Part shown: positions 1-9,246 of the stretch, piece after piece
How the letters are laid out: each line of letters opens with the position of its first letter
How positions within the stretch are numbered: position 1 is the first letter of the stretch
NCBI RefSeq assembly: GCF_900102015.1
Contig: NZ_FNAT01000005.1
Coordinates: 173,273-237,272 of the forward strand
Source: Limimaricola pyoseonensis
GTDB lineage: Bacteria; Pseudomonadota; Alphaproteobacteria; Rhodobacterales; Rhodobacteraceae
DNA length: 64,000 nt
Direction: 5' to 3'
Made by a program: the position numbers and the translations under genes
Notes under the pieces: model-generated
Databases searched by the model: none
What the model was told of the DNA's origin: nothing
The model's input: only the letters and a program-made list of their open reading frames with translations

Positions 1-1450
1 CCATCCGGTCCAGAAGCGGCCCCGGCATGTTGTAGGAGTTCGCCGTGGTCAGGAACATCACCTTCGACAGGTCGTATTCCACCTCGAGATAGTGGTCGAC
101 GAAGGTGCCGTTCTGCTCGGGGTCGAGCACCTCGAGCATCGCGCTCGCCGGGTCGCCGCGGAAGTCCTGGCCCATCTTGTCGATCTCGTCCAAGAGGATC
201 AGCGGGTTCGAGGTCTTGGCCTTCTTCAGCGCCTGGATGATCTTGCCCGGCATCGAGCCAATATAGGTCCGGCGGTGACCGCGGATCTCGGACTCGTCAC
301 GCACGCCGCCGAGCGAGATGCGGATGAACTCGCGCCCGGTCGACTTGGCGACCGACTTGCCTAGAGAGGTCTTGCCGACGCCCGGCGGGCCGACGAGGCA
401 CATGATCGGCCCCTTCAGCGTCTTCGAGCGCTGCTGCACCGCGAGATACTCGACGATCCGTTCCTTGACCTTCTCGAGGCCGAAATGGTCGCCGTCGAGC
501 ACCTTCTGGGCGTGATTCAGGTCCTTCTTGGTCTTGGAAGGCGCATTCCACGGGATCGAGAGCAGCCAGTCGAGGTAGTTGCGCACCACCGTGGCCTCGG
601 CCGACATCGGGCTCATGTTCTTGAGCTTCTTGATCTCGGCCTCGGCCTTCTCGCGCGCCTCCTTCGAAAGCTTGGTCTCCTCGACCCGCTTCTCGAGTTC
701 GGCGACCTCGTTGCCGCCCTCCTCGCCGTCGCCGAGTTCCTTCTGAATGGCCTTCATCTGCTCATTCAGGTAATACTCGCGCTGGGTCTTCTCCATCTGC
801 GACTTGACGCGGGTCTTGATCTTCTTCTCGACCTGCAGGACCGACATCTCGCCCTGCATCAGGCCATAGACCTTCTCCAGCCGCTCGCCGATGTCGAGCG
901 TCTCAAGGAGGTCCTGCTTCTGCTTGACGTCGATGCCGAGATGGCCGGCGACGAGGTCGGCCAGCTTGGCGGACTCGGTGGTCTCGGTGACCGCGGCGAG
1001 CGCCTCCTCGGGGATGTTCTTGCGCACCTTCGAATAGCGCTCGAACTCCTGCCCGACGCTGTTGACCAGCGCCGCCACGATGTCGCGGTCGCCCGGCTGC
1101 TCGTCGAGATACTCGGCCTTGGCCTCGAAGAAGTTCTCGTTCTCGACGAATTCGGTGATGCGGACGCGCGCCTTGCCCTCGACCAGCACCTTCACGGTGC
1201 CGTCCGGCAGTTTCAGGAGTTGCAGCACGTTGGCCAGCACGCCGGCCTTGTAGATGCCTTCGGCGGTGGGCTCGTCGACGGCGGGGTCGACCTGGCTGGA
1301 CAGCAGGATCTGCTTGTCCTCCGCCATCACCTCCTCGAGCGCGCGCACGGATTTCTCGCGCCCCACGAAAAGCGGCACGATCATGTGCGGGAAGACCACG
1401 ATATCGCGCAGAGGCAGCACCGGGTAGGAGGGGCTGAGGGGCTCTTGCAT
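1..1450 (-). CDS. lon: Lon ATP-dependent protease, 5' part (runs off the left edge)
   Basis: This is the first ~483 residues of the cytoplasmic AAA+ protease Lon, which degrades misfolded and regulatory proteins. It opens [16 protein letters not shown], the usual Lon N-terminal substrate-binding domain, followed by a charged coiled-coil stretch (about residues 185-265). The AAA+ module then begins, with Walker [11 protein letters not shown] near residue 353 and Walker B LLDEIDK near 419. The sensor motifs and the Ser-Lys protease domain lie beyond base 1. An in-frame ATG at 1459 abuts the AAGGA ribosome site, whereas the ATG at 1450 sits 9 bases from it, so 1450 is preferred. Identity is certain; only the length is unknown. 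Confidence 0.97.
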   Translation of the reverse strand, partial: MQEPLSPSYPVLPLRDIVVFPHMIVPLFVGREKSVRALEEVMAEDKQILLSSQVDPAVDEPTAEGIYKAGVLANVLQLLKLPDGTVKVLVEGKARVRITEFVENENFFEAKAEYLDEQPGDRDIVAALVNSVGQEFERYSKVRKNIPEEALAAVTETTESAKLADLVAGHLGIDVKQKQDLLETLDIGERLEKVYGLMQGEMSVLQVEKKIKTRVKSQMEKTQREYYLNEQMKAIQKELGDGEEGGNEVAELEKRVEETKLSKEAREKAEAEIKKLKNMSPMSAEATVVRNYLDWLLSIPWNAPSKTKKDLNHAQKVLDGDHFGLEKVKERIVEYLAVQQRSKTLKGPIMCLVGPPGVGKTSLGKSVAKSTGREFIRISLGGVRDESEIRGHRRTYIGSMPGKIIQALKKAKTSNPLILLDEIDKMGQDFRGDPASAMLEVLDPEQNGTFVDHYLEVEYDLSKVMFLTTANSYNMPGPLLDRM

Positions 1451-1527
1451 GCTCGTCATTCCTTGTTCTTGGCAAGACGGCCATGCCCCGCTGCGCGGCA
1501 GCATCCGGGCCGTCTCCTGTCCGGCAT

Positions 1528-1559
1528 CTTACTTGGGTGAAGCGGCCTGACAGTTCAAG
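1528..1559 (-). promoter_or_regulatory. Possible heat-shock (sigma-32-like) promoter of lon
   Basis: Upstream of lon the minus strand reads CTTGAA (1559-1554), a 16-base spacer, then CCCAAGTAAG (1537-1528). The CTTGAA box fits the -35 element of RpoH promoters, and lon is a classic heat-shock gene. The -10 match is weak, so this is a candidate only. Confidence 0.3.
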
Positions 1560-1591
1560 CGCGACGGACGTGCCGGTCGCGGCGGCGTGTC

Positions 1592-1615
1592 CGGGCGGGG
1601 ACGCATCCCCGCCCG
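1592..1615 (-). terminator. GC-rich hairpin after the Old Yellow Enzyme gene
   Basis: A perfect 10-bp stem (CGGGCGGGGA / TCCCCGCCCG) with a four-base CGCA loop lies 14 bases past the stop codon of the minus-strand gene at 1630. There is no T-run on either side, so it may stop transcription weakly or protect the mRNA end. Confidence 0.5.
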
Positions 1616-1629
1616 ATGTCTCAAGACCG

Positions 1630-2727
1630 TCAGGCGGCCTTCTGTTCCCATAATGTCGGGTAGTCGATGTAGCCCTCGAGCCCGCCGCCATACCAGCTCG
1701 ACTGGTCGCTCTCGGCGATCTGCTCGTTCAGCTCAAGGCGACGTTCGAGGTCCGGGTTGCCGATATAGGGCCGGCCATAGGCCACGAAATCGGCCTGCCC
1801 CTGCTCGACCACACGGATGCCGCTCTCGCGGTCGTAGCCGGCATTGGCGATGTAGGCGCCCTCGAACAGCTCGCGCAACAGCTTGGTGGTCTGCCCGCCC
1901 TCGGTCGAGAGATCGCCCCGCGTGCCCGGCTCGACCATGTGCAGGTAGGCGAGGCCGCGGCGGCTCAGCTCGGGGATCAGGTGGCCGTAGGTCGCGAGCG
2001 GGTCGCTGTCCTTGAGGTCGGCGACCTCGACCAGCGGCGACAGGCGGATGCCGGTGCGGCCCGCGCCCATCACTTCGGCCACCGCGTCGACGATCTCGAG
2101 CACCAGCCGCGAACGGTTCTCGGGCGAGCCGCCATAGGCGTCGTCGCGCTTGTTGGCGCCGTCGCGCAGGAACTGGTCGAGCAGGTAGCCGTTCGCGGCG
2201 TGGATCTCGACCATGTCGAAGCCGGCGCGCTTGGCGTTCTCGGCGGCGCGGCGCCAGTCCTCGACCATGCGCGGCATCTCTTCGAGCCCGAGCGCGCGCG
2301 GCTCGGAGGTCGCCTCGAAGCCGTTCTCGGTGAAGGTCTGCGCCTCGGCCCGGATCGCCGAGGGCGCGACCGGCTGCTGGCCATCGGGCTGCAGCGAGAC
2401 GTGGCTGATCCGGCCGACATGCCAGAGCTGCAGCGCGATCCTGCCGCCCTCTTCCTGCACGGCCTCGACCACCTTCCTCCAGCCCTCGACCTGTTCGTCG
2501 CTATGGATGCCGGGGGTCTTGATGTAGCCCTTGCCCTCCGGGGTGATCTGCGTGGCCTCGGTGATGATGAGGCCCGCGCCGGCGCGCTGGCGGTAATACT
2601 CGACATGGATGTCGTAGGGCGCGTCGGTGCCGTCCTGGGCGCGGTTGCGCGTCATCGGGGCCATCACGACGCGGTTCTTCAGATCCACCTCGCCGAGGCG
2701 GCCCTGGGTGAACAGCTTGTCGGTCAT
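1630..2727 (-). CDS. Old Yellow Enzyme family alkene reductase (NemA-like)
   Basis: A 365-residue FMN-dependent NAD(P)H:flavin oxidoreductase, the usual length for NemA/OYE ene-reductases that reduce activated C=C bonds or nitro compounds in the cytoplasm. Family signatures are the N-terminal NRVVMAPMTRNRA block, the QLWHVGRISH segment, and EIHAANGYLLDQFL followed by NKRDDAYGGSPENR, which forms much of the flavin and substrate pocket. The C-terminal YGRPYIGNPDL block is typical. The ATG at 2727 follows AAGGA at a spacing of 8 bases. It stands alone between lon and tgt. The natural substrate cannot be read from the sequence. Confidence 0.9.
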   Translation of the reverse strand: MTDKLFTQGRLGEVDLKNRVVMAPMTRNRAQDGTDAPYDIHVEYYRQRAGAGLIITEATQITPEGKGYIKTPGIHSDEQVEGWRKVVEAVQEEGGRIALQLWHVGRISHVSLQPDGQQPVAPSAIRAEAQTFTENGFEATSEPRALGLEEMPRMVEDWRRAAENAKRAGFDMVEIHAANGYLLDQFLRDGANKRDDAYGGSPENRSRLVLEIVDAVAEVMGAGRTGIRLSPLVEVADLKDSDPLATYGHLIPELSRRGLAYLHMVEPGTRGDLSTEGGQTTKLLRELFEGAYIANAGYDRESGIRVVEQGQADFVAYGRPYIGNPDLERRLELNEQIAESDQSSWYGGGLEGYIDYPTLWEQKAA

Positions 2728-2906
2728 TCTGCGGTCCTTCCTGAATGTCAGGCTTGGGTGTCGGGGACGCGAGGCAGCTAGGCCCGCGCCCCGTCACCAC
2801 AAGACGGCCGCGCCGTGCGGTCGCATGTGCGCCGCCGCACCGATGCAGGGGGAACCCGCCGCCTGTTCGGCGCAGGGTTGCGGGCCCGCGCCCGCACTGC
2901 CGGGTC

Positions 2907-4031
2907 TCAGAGCCGCTCGATGTCGCCCTCTTCGCGCCGGGCGTGGAACTCCGCCTCCCACGCGGCGAAGCGCCCCGCCGCGATCGCCTCGCGCATCCCC
3001 GCCATCAGCTCCTGGTAGTAGTGCAGGTTGTGCCAGGTGAGCAGCATGCCGGCGATCATCTCCTGGCTGCGGGTCACGTGGTGCAGGTAGGCGCGGCTGT
3101 AGTTGCGGCAGGCCGGGCAGCTGCAGTCCTCGTCGAGCGGGCGCGGGTCGTCGGCGTGGCGCGCGTTGCGCAGGTTGACCTGTCCGCGCCGGGTCCAGGC
3201 CTGTCCGGTGCGGCCCGAGCGCGAGGGCAGCACGCAGTCCATCATGTCGATGCCGCGCTTGACCGCGCCGACGATGTCGTCGGGCTTGCCGACGCCCATC
3301 AGGTAGCGCGGCTTGTCGACGGGCAGCTGCGCGGGCGCGTAGTCGAGCACGCCGAACATCGCCTGCTGCCCCTCGCCCACCGCGAGGCCGCCCACGGCGT
3401 AGCCCTCGAAGCCGATCTCCTTCAGCGCCTCGGCGCTTTCCTCGCGCAGGTCTCGCTCGAGCCCGCCCTGCTGGATACCGAACAGCGCATGGCCCGGCCG
3501 GTCGCCGAAGGCGTCGCGGCTCCGCCGCGCCCAGCGCATCGACAGCCGCATCGACTCGGCGATGCGCGCGCGGTCGGCGGGCAGCGCCGGGCATTCGTCG
3601 AAGGCCATGACGATGTCCGAGCCCAGAAGTCGCTGGATCTCCATCGAGCGCTCGGGCGTGATCTCGTGCTTGGAGCCGTCGATATGGCTCTTGAAGGTGA
3701 CGCCGCGCTCGGTGAGCTTGCGAAGGCTCGCGAGGCTCATCACCTGGAAGCCGCCCGAGTCGGTGAGGATCGGCCGCTCCCAGTTCATGAACTTGTGCAG
3801 GCCGCCGAGACGGTCGATCCGCTCGGCCGTGGGGCGCAGCATCAGGTGGTAGGTGTTGCCCAGAAGGATGTCGGCGCCGGTCTGGCGCACGCTTTCGGGC
3901 ATCATCGCCTTCACCGTGGCGGCGGTGCCGACGGGCATGAAGGCGGGGGTGCGGATCTCGCCGCGCGGGGTCGAGATGACCCCGGTGCGGGCGGCGCCGT
4001 CGGTGGCGTTCAGGGCGAAGGAAAAGCTCAT
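2907..4031 (-). CDS. tgt: Queuine tRNA-ribosyltransferase (tRNA-guanine transglycosylase)
   Basis: A 374-residue TGT that exchanges guanine 34 of GUN-anticodon tRNAs for preQ1 during queuosine synthesis. The TIM-barrel fold carries [11 protein letters not shown] with an active-site Asp at residue 91, and [15 protein letters not shown], which holds the nucleophilic Asp. A zinc site follows, in the [16 protein letters not shown] segment near the C-terminus. The open frame extends upstream, but ATG 4031 (MSFSFALNA) gives the family length and a normal N-terminus. No other queuosine gene is adjacent. It diverges from arsR across about 110 bases. Confidence 0.96.
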   Translation of the reverse strand: MSFSFALNATDGAARTGVISTPRGEIRTPAFMPVGTAATVKAMMPESVRQTGADILLGNTYHLMLRPTAERIDRLGGLHKFMNWERPILTDSGGFQVMSLASLRKLTERGVTFKSHIDGSKHEITPERSMEIQRLLGSDIVMAFDECPALPADRARIAESMRLSMRWARRSRDAFGDRPGHALFGIQQGGLERDLREESAEALKEIGFEGYAVGGLAVGEGQQAMFGVLDYAPAQLPVDKPRYLMGVGKPDDIVGAVKRGIDMMDCVLPSRSGRTGQAWTRRGQVNLRNARHADDPRPLDEDCSCPACRNYSRAYLHHVTRSQEMIAGMLLTWHNLHYYQELMAGMREAIAAGRFAAWEAEFHARREEGDIERL

Positions 4032-4106
4032 GGCGCCGCGATAGCGGCTCGGACGCGCCCGCGCAATCGCGGCGGCATGGCAGGCGCCCCGCGACGCCGC
4101 GGCCGA

Positions 4107-4146
4107 TTGACCGCGCCCCCATATATCGATACTTCCGGATTCATGG
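4107..4146 (+). promoter_or_regulatory. Candidate arsR promoter and ArsR operator
   Basis: TTGACC (4107-4112) lies 17 bases before TACTTC (4130-4135), a plausible sigma-70-type pair. Overlapping it is an interrupted dyad, CCATATATC (4119-4127) and GATTCATGG (4138-4146), matching at 7 of 9 positions. The AT-rich site over the promoter is where ArsR repressors normally bind. If this promoter is used, transcription would start almost at the arsR ATG. Confidence 0.35.
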
Positions 4147-4487
4147 ATGAGAAAAACGCGATTTCTGCCTTCCAGGCGCTGGCCCAGCCGACCCGGCTCG
4201 CCGCCTTCCGGCTGCTGGTGCAGGCCGGCCCCGACGGCATGGCGGCCGGCGAGATCGCCGCGGCGCTCGACGCCCGTCAGAACACCATGTCGGCCAACCT
4301 CTCGGTGCTGCACGCCGCCGGGCTGGTGCGCAACGCCCGCGAGGGGCGCTCGATCCGCTACTTCGCCGATTACGACACCACCCGCGACCTGCTGTCCTTC
4401 CTGATGGAGGATTGCTGCGGCGGCCGCCCCGAGATCTGCCAGCCGCTGATGGAGCGGGTCGCCTGCTGCCCCCCGGAGACCGAATGA
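4143..4487 (+). CDS. arsR: ArsR/SmtB-family arsenic-responsive repressor
   Basis: A 114-residue winged-helix repressor of the ArsR family. The helix-turn-helix region spans roughly residues 35-75 ([20 protein letters not shown]). The usual arsenic-binding CVC motif of the recognition helix is absent. Instead the C-terminus carries C91-C92, C99 and C108-C109, a pattern like the C-terminal As(III) site reported for Acidithiobacillus-type ArsR. It is the first gene of an operon: its TGA overlaps the ATG of the arsenite pump (ATGA). No clear ribosome site precedes its ATG. The regulator call is secure; arsenic specificity is inferred from the partner and the cysteines. Confidence 0.9.
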   Translation: MDEKNAISAFQALAQPTRLAAFRLLVQAGPDGMAAGEIAAALDARQNTMSANLSVLHAAGLVRNAREGRSIRYFADYDTTRDLLSFLMEDCCGGRPEICQPLMERVACCPPETE

Positions 4488-5530
4488 CCGACACCACCGC
4501 GCAACCGCCCGCCGCCATGGCGGGCTTCGAAAGGCTGCTCAGCCTCTGGGTGGGCCTCGCCATGATCGGCGGCATCGCGCTGGGCGCCTGGGTGCCGGGG
4601 CTCTTCGCCGCCATCGCCGCGGCCGAAATCGCCTCGATCAACCTCGTCGTGGCGGTGCTGATCTGGGCGATGGTCTACCCGATGATGCTGGGGGTCGATC
4701 CGGCGGCGCTGGGCGGCATCGCCCGCCAGCCGAAGGGGCTGATGATCACGCTGGCGGTGAACTGGCTGATCAAGCCCTTCACCATGGCGCTCCTGGCGGT
4801 GCTGTTCTTCGAGCATGTCTTCGCCCCCTTCGTCGCGCCCGAGGACGCCGCGCAGTACATCGCCGGGCTGATCCTGCTCGGGGCCGCGCCCTGCACCGCG
4901 ATGGTCTTCGTCTGGTCGCAGCTCACCCGCGGCGACGAGACCTACACGCTGGTTCAGGTCTCGGTGAACGACCTGATCATGGTCGTGGCCTTCGCGCCGA
5001 TCGTCGCGCTGCTTCTGGGCGTGACCGAGATCGTCGTGCCGTGGGAGACGCTGGTGCTGGCGACGCTGCTCTACGTCGCCCTGCCGCTCGCCGCCGGTCT
5101 GCTGACCCGGCGGATGCTGGGTCGCGCCGAGCGCATCGCCGAGGTGCAGGCCAAGGTGAAGCCGGTCTCGGCGCTGGGGCTGATCGCCACGGTCGCGATC
5201 CTGTTCGGCCTGCAGGGCGAGGTGATCCTCGACCGGCCGCTGGTCATCGCGCTGATCGCGGTGCCGATCCTGCTGCAGAGCTACGGCATCTTCGCCATCG
5301 CCTATGCCGCGGCCTTCGCCCTGAAGGTGCCGCACCGCATCGCCGCGCCCTGCGCGCTGATCGGCACCTCGAACTTCTTCGAGCTGGCCGTCGCCGTGGC
5401 GATCAGCCTGTTCGGGCTGAACTCGGGCGCCGCGCTCGCCACCGTGGTCGGCGTGCTGGTCGAGGTGCCGGTGATGCTGTCGCTCGTGGCCTTCGCCAAC
5501 CGCACGCGGGCGCGTTTCGCGGCGGCCTGA
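4484..5530 (+). CDS. ACR3-family arsenite efflux transporter
   Basis: A 348-residue inner-membrane protein with about ten hydrophobic helices, the normal ACR3 size. It exports As(III) using the proton gradient. The segment [19 protein letters not shown] contains the Cys known to be essential in ACR3 proteins, and NVLVEVPVM-like sequence ([12 protein letters not shown]) near the end is also typical of the family. It overlaps arsR by four bases, so the two are translationally coupled. No arsenate reductase (arsC) or arsH lies alongside, so this unit alone handles arsenite but not arsenate. Confidence 0.93.
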   Translation: MTDTTAQPPAAMAGFERLLSLWVGLAMIGGIALGAWVPGLFAAIAAAEIASINLVVAVLIWAMVYPMMLGVDPAALGGIARQPKGLMITLAVNWLIKPFTMALLAVLFFEHVFAPFVAPEDAAQYIAGLILLGAAPCTAMVFVWSQLTRGDETYTLVQVSVNDLIMVVAFAPIVALLLGVTEIVVPWETLVLATLLYVALPLAAGLLTRRMLGRAERIAEVQAKVKPVSALGLIATVAILFGLQGEVILDRPLVIALIAVPILLQSYGIFAIAYAAAFALKVPHRIAAPCALIGTSNFFELAVAVAISLFGLNSGAALATVVGVLVEVPVMLSLVAFANRTRARFAAA

Positions 5531-5588
5531 GCGGCGCGGCATGTCGTCCGGCCCGGCGGGGAACACGGCGCCGCGCGCCGCCCCGCCC

Positions 5589-5617
5589 TTTACCCCGAGC
5601 GCGCGTTTTCCTATATG
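5589..5617 (+). promoter_or_regulatory. Candidate sigma-70-type promoter for the SufT-like gene
   Basis: TTTACC (5589-5594), a 17-base spacer and TATATG (5612-5617) precede the gene at 5674 and would give a leader of about 50 bases. Each hexamer matches consensus at four of six positions. Confidence 0.4.
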
Positions 5618-5673
5618 ATCGCTCAGGTATCGGCGCCGCTCGCCGGACCGCGCATTCAAGCCAAGGACCGCCC

Positions 5674-6030
5674 ATGCCCGACACGCAACTCGAAGGCACC
5701 CCGCTGATCGCGCCCTCCTCGACCGACCACCCGCTCTACGAGCAGGTCGTGGAAGCCTGCCGCTCGGTCTACGACCCCGAGATCCCGGTCAACATCTACG
5801 ACCTCGGGCTGGTCTACACGGTCGCCATCGACGCCGAGAACGCGGTCGACATCAAGATGTCGCTGACCGCGCCGGGCTGCCCGGTGGCGGGCGAGATGCC
5901 GGGCTGGGTCGCCGACGCCGTCGGCGCCGTGCCGGGCGTCAAGCAGGTCGATGTCGACCTCGTCTGGGAGCCGCAATGGGGCATGGAGATGATGTCCGAC
6001 GAGGCGCGGCTCGAGCTCGGCTTCATGTGA
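5674..6030 (+). CDS. sufT: SUF-system Fe-S assembly protein (SufT, MIP18/DUF59 family)
   Basis: A 118-residue MIP18/DUF59 protein. The family helps mature Fe-S proteins in the cytosol and usually accompanies suf genes in alphaproteobacteria. The core is YDPEIPVNIYDLGLVY, then LTAPGCPVAGEMPGWV with the conserved Cys, and a C-terminal VDLVWEPQWG segment. ATG 5674 follows AAGGA at a spacing of 6 bases. The suf operon itself is not in this window, but a HesB/IscA-like carrier lies at 7887, beyond the intervening channel gene. PaaD (59304) is a second DUF59 protein here. A strong terminator follows. Confidence 0.9.
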   Translation: MPDTQLEGTPLIAPSSTDHPLYEQVVEACRSVYDPEIPVNIYDLGLVYTVAIDAENAVDIKMSLTAPGCPVAGEMPGWVADAVGAVPGVKQVDVDLVWEPQWGMEMMSDEARLELGFM

Positions 6031-6062
6031 GGCGACGCGCCGCCTGAGACGACCTTGGAACG

Positions 6063-6086
6063 GGGGCGCATCACGCGCCCCTTTTT
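6063..6086 (+). terminator. Intrinsic terminator after the SufT-like gene
   Basis: A GGGGCGC / GCGCCCC stem (6063-6069 and 6075-6081) with a five-base loop, followed by five T residues. It starts 33 bases after the stop codon. Confidence 0.9.
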
Positions 6087-6171
6087 CGTGCGCGCCCGCA
6101 CAGCGCCCCGCGCGGCCGGAACCCCCCCGGCCGCCACCCGGTTGGACCGGTCAAAGACCGGGAGACGCCTC

Positions 6172-7824
6172 GTGACCCCTGCCGCGCCGATCCGCCTCTG
6201 CGCCGCCCTATTCCTGTGGGCGTGTCTCGCCCTGACGGCGCAGGCGCAGGAGACCCGCTTCTTCGAAGTCGACACGCTGAACGAGGGGCTGCCCGAGCCG
6301 CCGCAGAGCCTGGACCGCGACACGCCGCAATCGGCGATGGAGGCGCTGCTCGACCTCGTGGCGGCGGGCCAGCCCGGCCTGGCCGCGCATCTGCTCGACC
6401 TGCGCGACGTCCCGCCCGAGGAGCAGCCCGAGCGCGGCGCGCGGCTCGCCGCCGACCTCGTCGACGTGCTGCAGCGCAAGGCGGTGATCAACTGGACCGA
6501 ACTGCTGGAGCGGCCGGACGCGCTCGACGCCAATGCCAATGCCGAAAGCCCGGTCGCGGGACAGGTGCAGCGCTCGATCCTGATCGACGTGGTCGAGACC
6601 GGGAAGCGGCCGGTGGCGATCCGCCTGAACCGGCTGAAGCCCGCGGACGGCGACGCGGTCTGGGTGTTCTCGCGCCAGACCGTGGCCAACATCCCGCGAC
6701 TACACGCACTCTACGGCCCGACCTGGTTCGAGGAGGAGCTGCCCGACCTCTGGCGGGTCGAGACCTTCTGGGATCTCAGGCGCTGGGAGCTGGTCGCGCT
6801 GCCTGCGATGCTGGCGCTTGTGGGGGGCGCCGGCTGGGCGGCCGGGCGGGCGCAGGCCATGCTCGCCCGACGGGTCCGCTCGCGCCTCGCCACGGACGTG
6901 CTGCGCGCCACGCGGATGCCGATCATCCTCGCGACCTGCTCGGCGATCCTGCTGGTGCTGAGCAACTCGCTGTTCATCTTCTCGGGCCGGATCAACTCGG
7001 TGCTGGGGCCGATGATCGCGCTGGGCTTCACCGCCGCGGCGCTGATCTTCGTGATGAACGGCGTCGACGCCGTGCTCAACCGCATCGTGCCCTTCGAGGA
7101 CGACACCCTGTCTGACCCGCGCATGGAGGCGCGCCGCAACCTCGCCACCCGCATCGCCGCCTGGCGGCGGGTGCTGATCGTGGCGATCGTGCTGATCGGC
7201 GGCGCGATCGTGCTGTCGGAGGCGCAGTTCTTCGGCGGGCTCGGCCTGTCGATCCTCGCCTCGGCCGGTGCGCTGACGCTGTTGATCGGTTTCGCCGCGC
7301 GCCACATCCTCGGCAACATCCTCGCCAGCCTGCAGATCGCGATGAACCGCTCGGCCAAGATCGGCGACAAGCTGGAGTTCCGCGGCCACATCTGCACGGT
7401 CGAGCGGATCAACTTCACCTATGTGCAGCTGCTCGACTGGACCGGGGTGCGGCTGGTGGTGCCGGTCTCGGAGTTCGTGGCCGAGCATTTCGAGAACTGG
7501 ACCATGAACGACCCCTCGATGATCCGCACGATCAAGGTGAAGCTCGCGCATGACACCGAGGTGCAGCCGCTGCGCGAGGCCTTCTTCGAGATCATCGACG
7601 AACAGGACCCCAAGGAGGTGCAGGACCGCGACCAGCATTTCGTGATGGTGGCCGACCAGGACGTGTTCGGCCAGGAGGTCTGGTTCTGCCTCGCCTGCGC
7701 CAAGGCCGACACCGCCTGGATGCTGTCTTGCGAGGTGCGCGAGGCGCTTCTGGACCGCGCCCGCGCCATGGCGCGCGACGGCCGGCCGATGTTTCCGCGG
7801 GCCAACCCGGCCGAGGCCGCCTGA
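6172..7824 (+). CDS. MscS-family mechanosensitive ion channel with signal peptide
   Basis: A 550-residue MscS-type channel of the inner membrane, which opens on membrane tension during osmotic downshift. The GTG at 6172 begins a signal peptide (cleavage near AQAQE, about residue 25), followed by a ~170-residue periplasmic region and several membrane segments. The pore-lining helix is rich in Gly and Ala (GALTLLIGFAARHILGNILA). The MscS beta domain follows, with KIGDKLEFRGHICTVERINF. An upstream in-frame ATG at 6055 falls just before the sufT terminator and would skip the signal peptide. GTG 6172 has GGAG 7 bases upstream, so it is preferred. It is larger than E. coli MscS (286 aa). Confidence 0.88.
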   Translation: MTPAAPIRLCAALFLWACLALTAQAQETRFFEVDTLNEGLPEPPQSLDRDTPQSAMEALLDLVAAGQPGLAAHLLDLRDVPPEEQPERGARLAADLVDVLQRKAVINWTELLERPDALDANANAESPVAGQVQRSILIDVVETGKRPVAIRLNRLKPADGDAVWVFSRQTVANIPRLHALYGPTWFEEELPDLWRVETFWDLRRWELVALPAMLALVGGAGWAAGRAQAMLARRVRSRLATDVLRATRMPIILATCSAILLVLSNSLFIFSGRINSVLGPMIALGFTAAALIFVMNGVDAVLNRIVPFEDDTLSDPRMEARRNLATRIAAWRRVLIVAIVLIGGAIVLSEAQFFGGLGLSILASAGALTLLIGFAARHILGNILASLQIAMNRSAKIGDKLEFRGHICTVERINFTYVQLLDWTGVRLVVPVSEFVAEHFENWTMNDPSMIRTIKVKLAHDTEVQPLREAFFEIIDEQDPKEVQDRDQHFVMVADQDVFGQEVWFCLACAKADTAWMLSCEVREALLDRARAMARDGRPMFPRANPAEAA

Positions 7825-7831
7825 CCCCGGC

Positions 7832-7860
7832 TTGAGACGGCGCGCCCGGGGGCTTATGTT
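7832..7860 (+). promoter_or_regulatory. Candidate promoter for the HesB/IscA-like gene
   Basis: TTGAGA (7832-7837), a 17-base spacer and TATGTT (7855-7860) lie about 26 bases before the ATG at 7887. A strong AGGAGG ribosome site (7876-7881) follows. Confidence 0.45.
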
Positions 7861-7886
7861 GCAAGGTGCCAATCCAGGAGGCCCCC

Positions 7887-8267
7887 ATGTTCTCGATTCC
7901 CGGCAAGCAGGCCGTCTCGATCACCCCCGCCGCCGCGCAGCAGATCTCGCGTCTGATGCAGAAGGGCGGTCATGCGGGGCTGCGCATCGGCGTCAAGAAG
8001 GGCGGATGCGCGGGCATGGAATACACCATGGATTACGTCGACGACGCCGACCCGAACGACGAGACGGTCGAGCAGGACGGCGCGCGGGTGTTGATCGCGC
8101 CGATGGCGCAGATGTTCCTGTTCGGCACCGAGATCGACTACGAGACCTCGCTGCTGGAATCGGGCTTCAAGTTCCGCAACCCGAACGTCGCCGACGCCTG
8201 CGGCTGCGGCGAGTCGATCAAGTTCAAGGATGTCGAGGAGCTGGCCGCCGAGCGCGGCGAGGGCTGA
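7887..8267 (+). CDS. HesB/IscA-family Fe-S cluster carrier (SufA-like)
   Basis: A 126-residue A-type carrier that receives Fe-S clusters from the scaffold and passes them to client enzymes. The three ligand cysteines of the family are visible: C41 in KKGGCAGM, and C105 and C107 in ADACGCGES. An AGGAGG site sits 5 bases before ATG 7887. An in-frame ATG at 7866 lies upstream of that site and is rejected. It has its own likely promoter. In related genomes such a gene ends the suf operon; here it sits apart from it. Confidence 0.93.
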   Translation: MFSIPGKQAVSITPAAAQQISRLMQKGGHAGLRIGVKKGGCAGMEYTMDYVDDADPNDETVEQDGARVLIAPMAQMFLFGTEIDYETSLLESGFKFRNPNVADACGCGESIKFKDVEELAAERGEG

Positions 8268-8447
8268 GGCCCGGCGCCCGGCCGATGCGGCACCGCCCCG
8301 CCGGGGGCCGGTGCGCCGCGACGGCGTGCCGGGCCGGGATTTCCGCCGATCCTGCGTAGGGGATCGCCCGCCCGCGGGCTGGGCGGTTTAGACTTCCGTG
8401 GCGGTGCGCTACACAGGCGCAACTCTTCTCACAGGAAAGGACAGCAG

Positions 8448-9197
8448 ATGCGTCGCAAGTTGGTCGCGGGGAACTGGAAGATGAACGGCACCGGCGCCGA
8501 TCTCAAGGAGATCGACGCGCTGGGGATCGCCTGGGCCGCGCCCCGGGTCGAGATCGTGGTCTGCCCGCCCGCGACGCTGGTCTCGCGCGTGGCCTTCACC
8601 CTGGGCGGCCAGCCGATCCGGGTCGGCGGCCAGGACTGCCACGCCGAGCAGAGCGGCGCGCATACCGGTGACGTGGCGGCCGAGATGCTGGCCGAGGCCG
8701 GGGCCACGCATGTGATCCTGGGCCATTCCGAGCGCCGCGCCGATCACGGCGAGACCGACGCCATCGTCCACGCCAAGGTCGAGGCGGCGCACCGCGCCAA
8801 GCTCACCGCCATCGTCTGCGTCGGCGAAAGCCTCGAGCAGCGCGAGGGCGGCACGACGCTCGACGTGGTGGCCGGGCAGCTCGCGGCTTCGCTGCCCGAC
8901 GGCGCGACGGCGCAGAACACCGTCGTGGCCTACGAGCCGATCTGGGCGATCGGCACCGGCAAGGTGCCCTCGACCGAGCAGATCGCCGAGGTGCACGGCG
9001 CGATCCGCGACAAGCTGCGCGAGCGCTTCGGCGAGGAAGCCGACGGCATCCGCCTGCTCTATGGCGGCTCGGTCAAGGCCGACAACGCCGAGGCGATCTT
9101 CGCCACCGCCGATGTGGACGGCGCGCTGGTCGGCGGGGCGAGCCTGAAATCGACCGATTTCTCGCCCATCGTCTCGGCGCTCGAATCCAGCCTCTGA
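8448..9197 (+). CDS. tpiA: Triosephosphate isomerase
   Basis: A 249-residue TIM-barrel enzyme interconverting dihydroxyacetone phosphate and glyceraldehyde 3-phosphate in glycolysis and gluconeogenesis. The catalytic residues are visible: K11 in GNWKMN, H93 in LGHSERR and E163 in AYEPIWAIGTGK, with the phosphate-gripping YGGSVK loop near the C-terminus. Its length matches the family, and AAGGACAGCAG precedes ATG 8448. It is monocistronic, with a hairpin just after the stop. Confidence 0.98.
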   Translation: MRRKLVAGNWKMNGTGADLKEIDALGIAWAAPRVEIVVCPPATLVSRVAFTLGGQPIRVGGQDCHAEQSGAHTGDVAAEMLAEAGATHVILGHSERRADHGETDAIVHAKVEAAHRAKLTAIVCVGESLEQREGGTTLDVVAGQLAASLPDGATAQNTVVAYEPIWAIGTGKVPSTEQIAEVHGAIRDKLRERFGEEADGIRLLYGGSVKADNAEAIFATADVDGALVGGASLKSTDFSPIVSALESSL

Positions 9198-9220
9198 GAC
9201 CCGCCCCGGGCAAATGCATG

Positions 9221-9246
9221 ATGGCCGGCGCATGAGCGCCGGCCAT
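9221..9246 (+). terminator. Hairpin after tpiA
   Basis: An 11-bp perfect stem (ATGGCCGGCGC / GCGCCGGCCAT) with an ATGA loop starts 24 bases past the tpiA stop. No T-run follows. Confidence 0.55.

Noticed and set aside
6055-6171. A longer start for the MscS channel at 6055
   Set aside because: It lies just before the sufT terminator and would hide the signal peptide that begins at GTG 6172.
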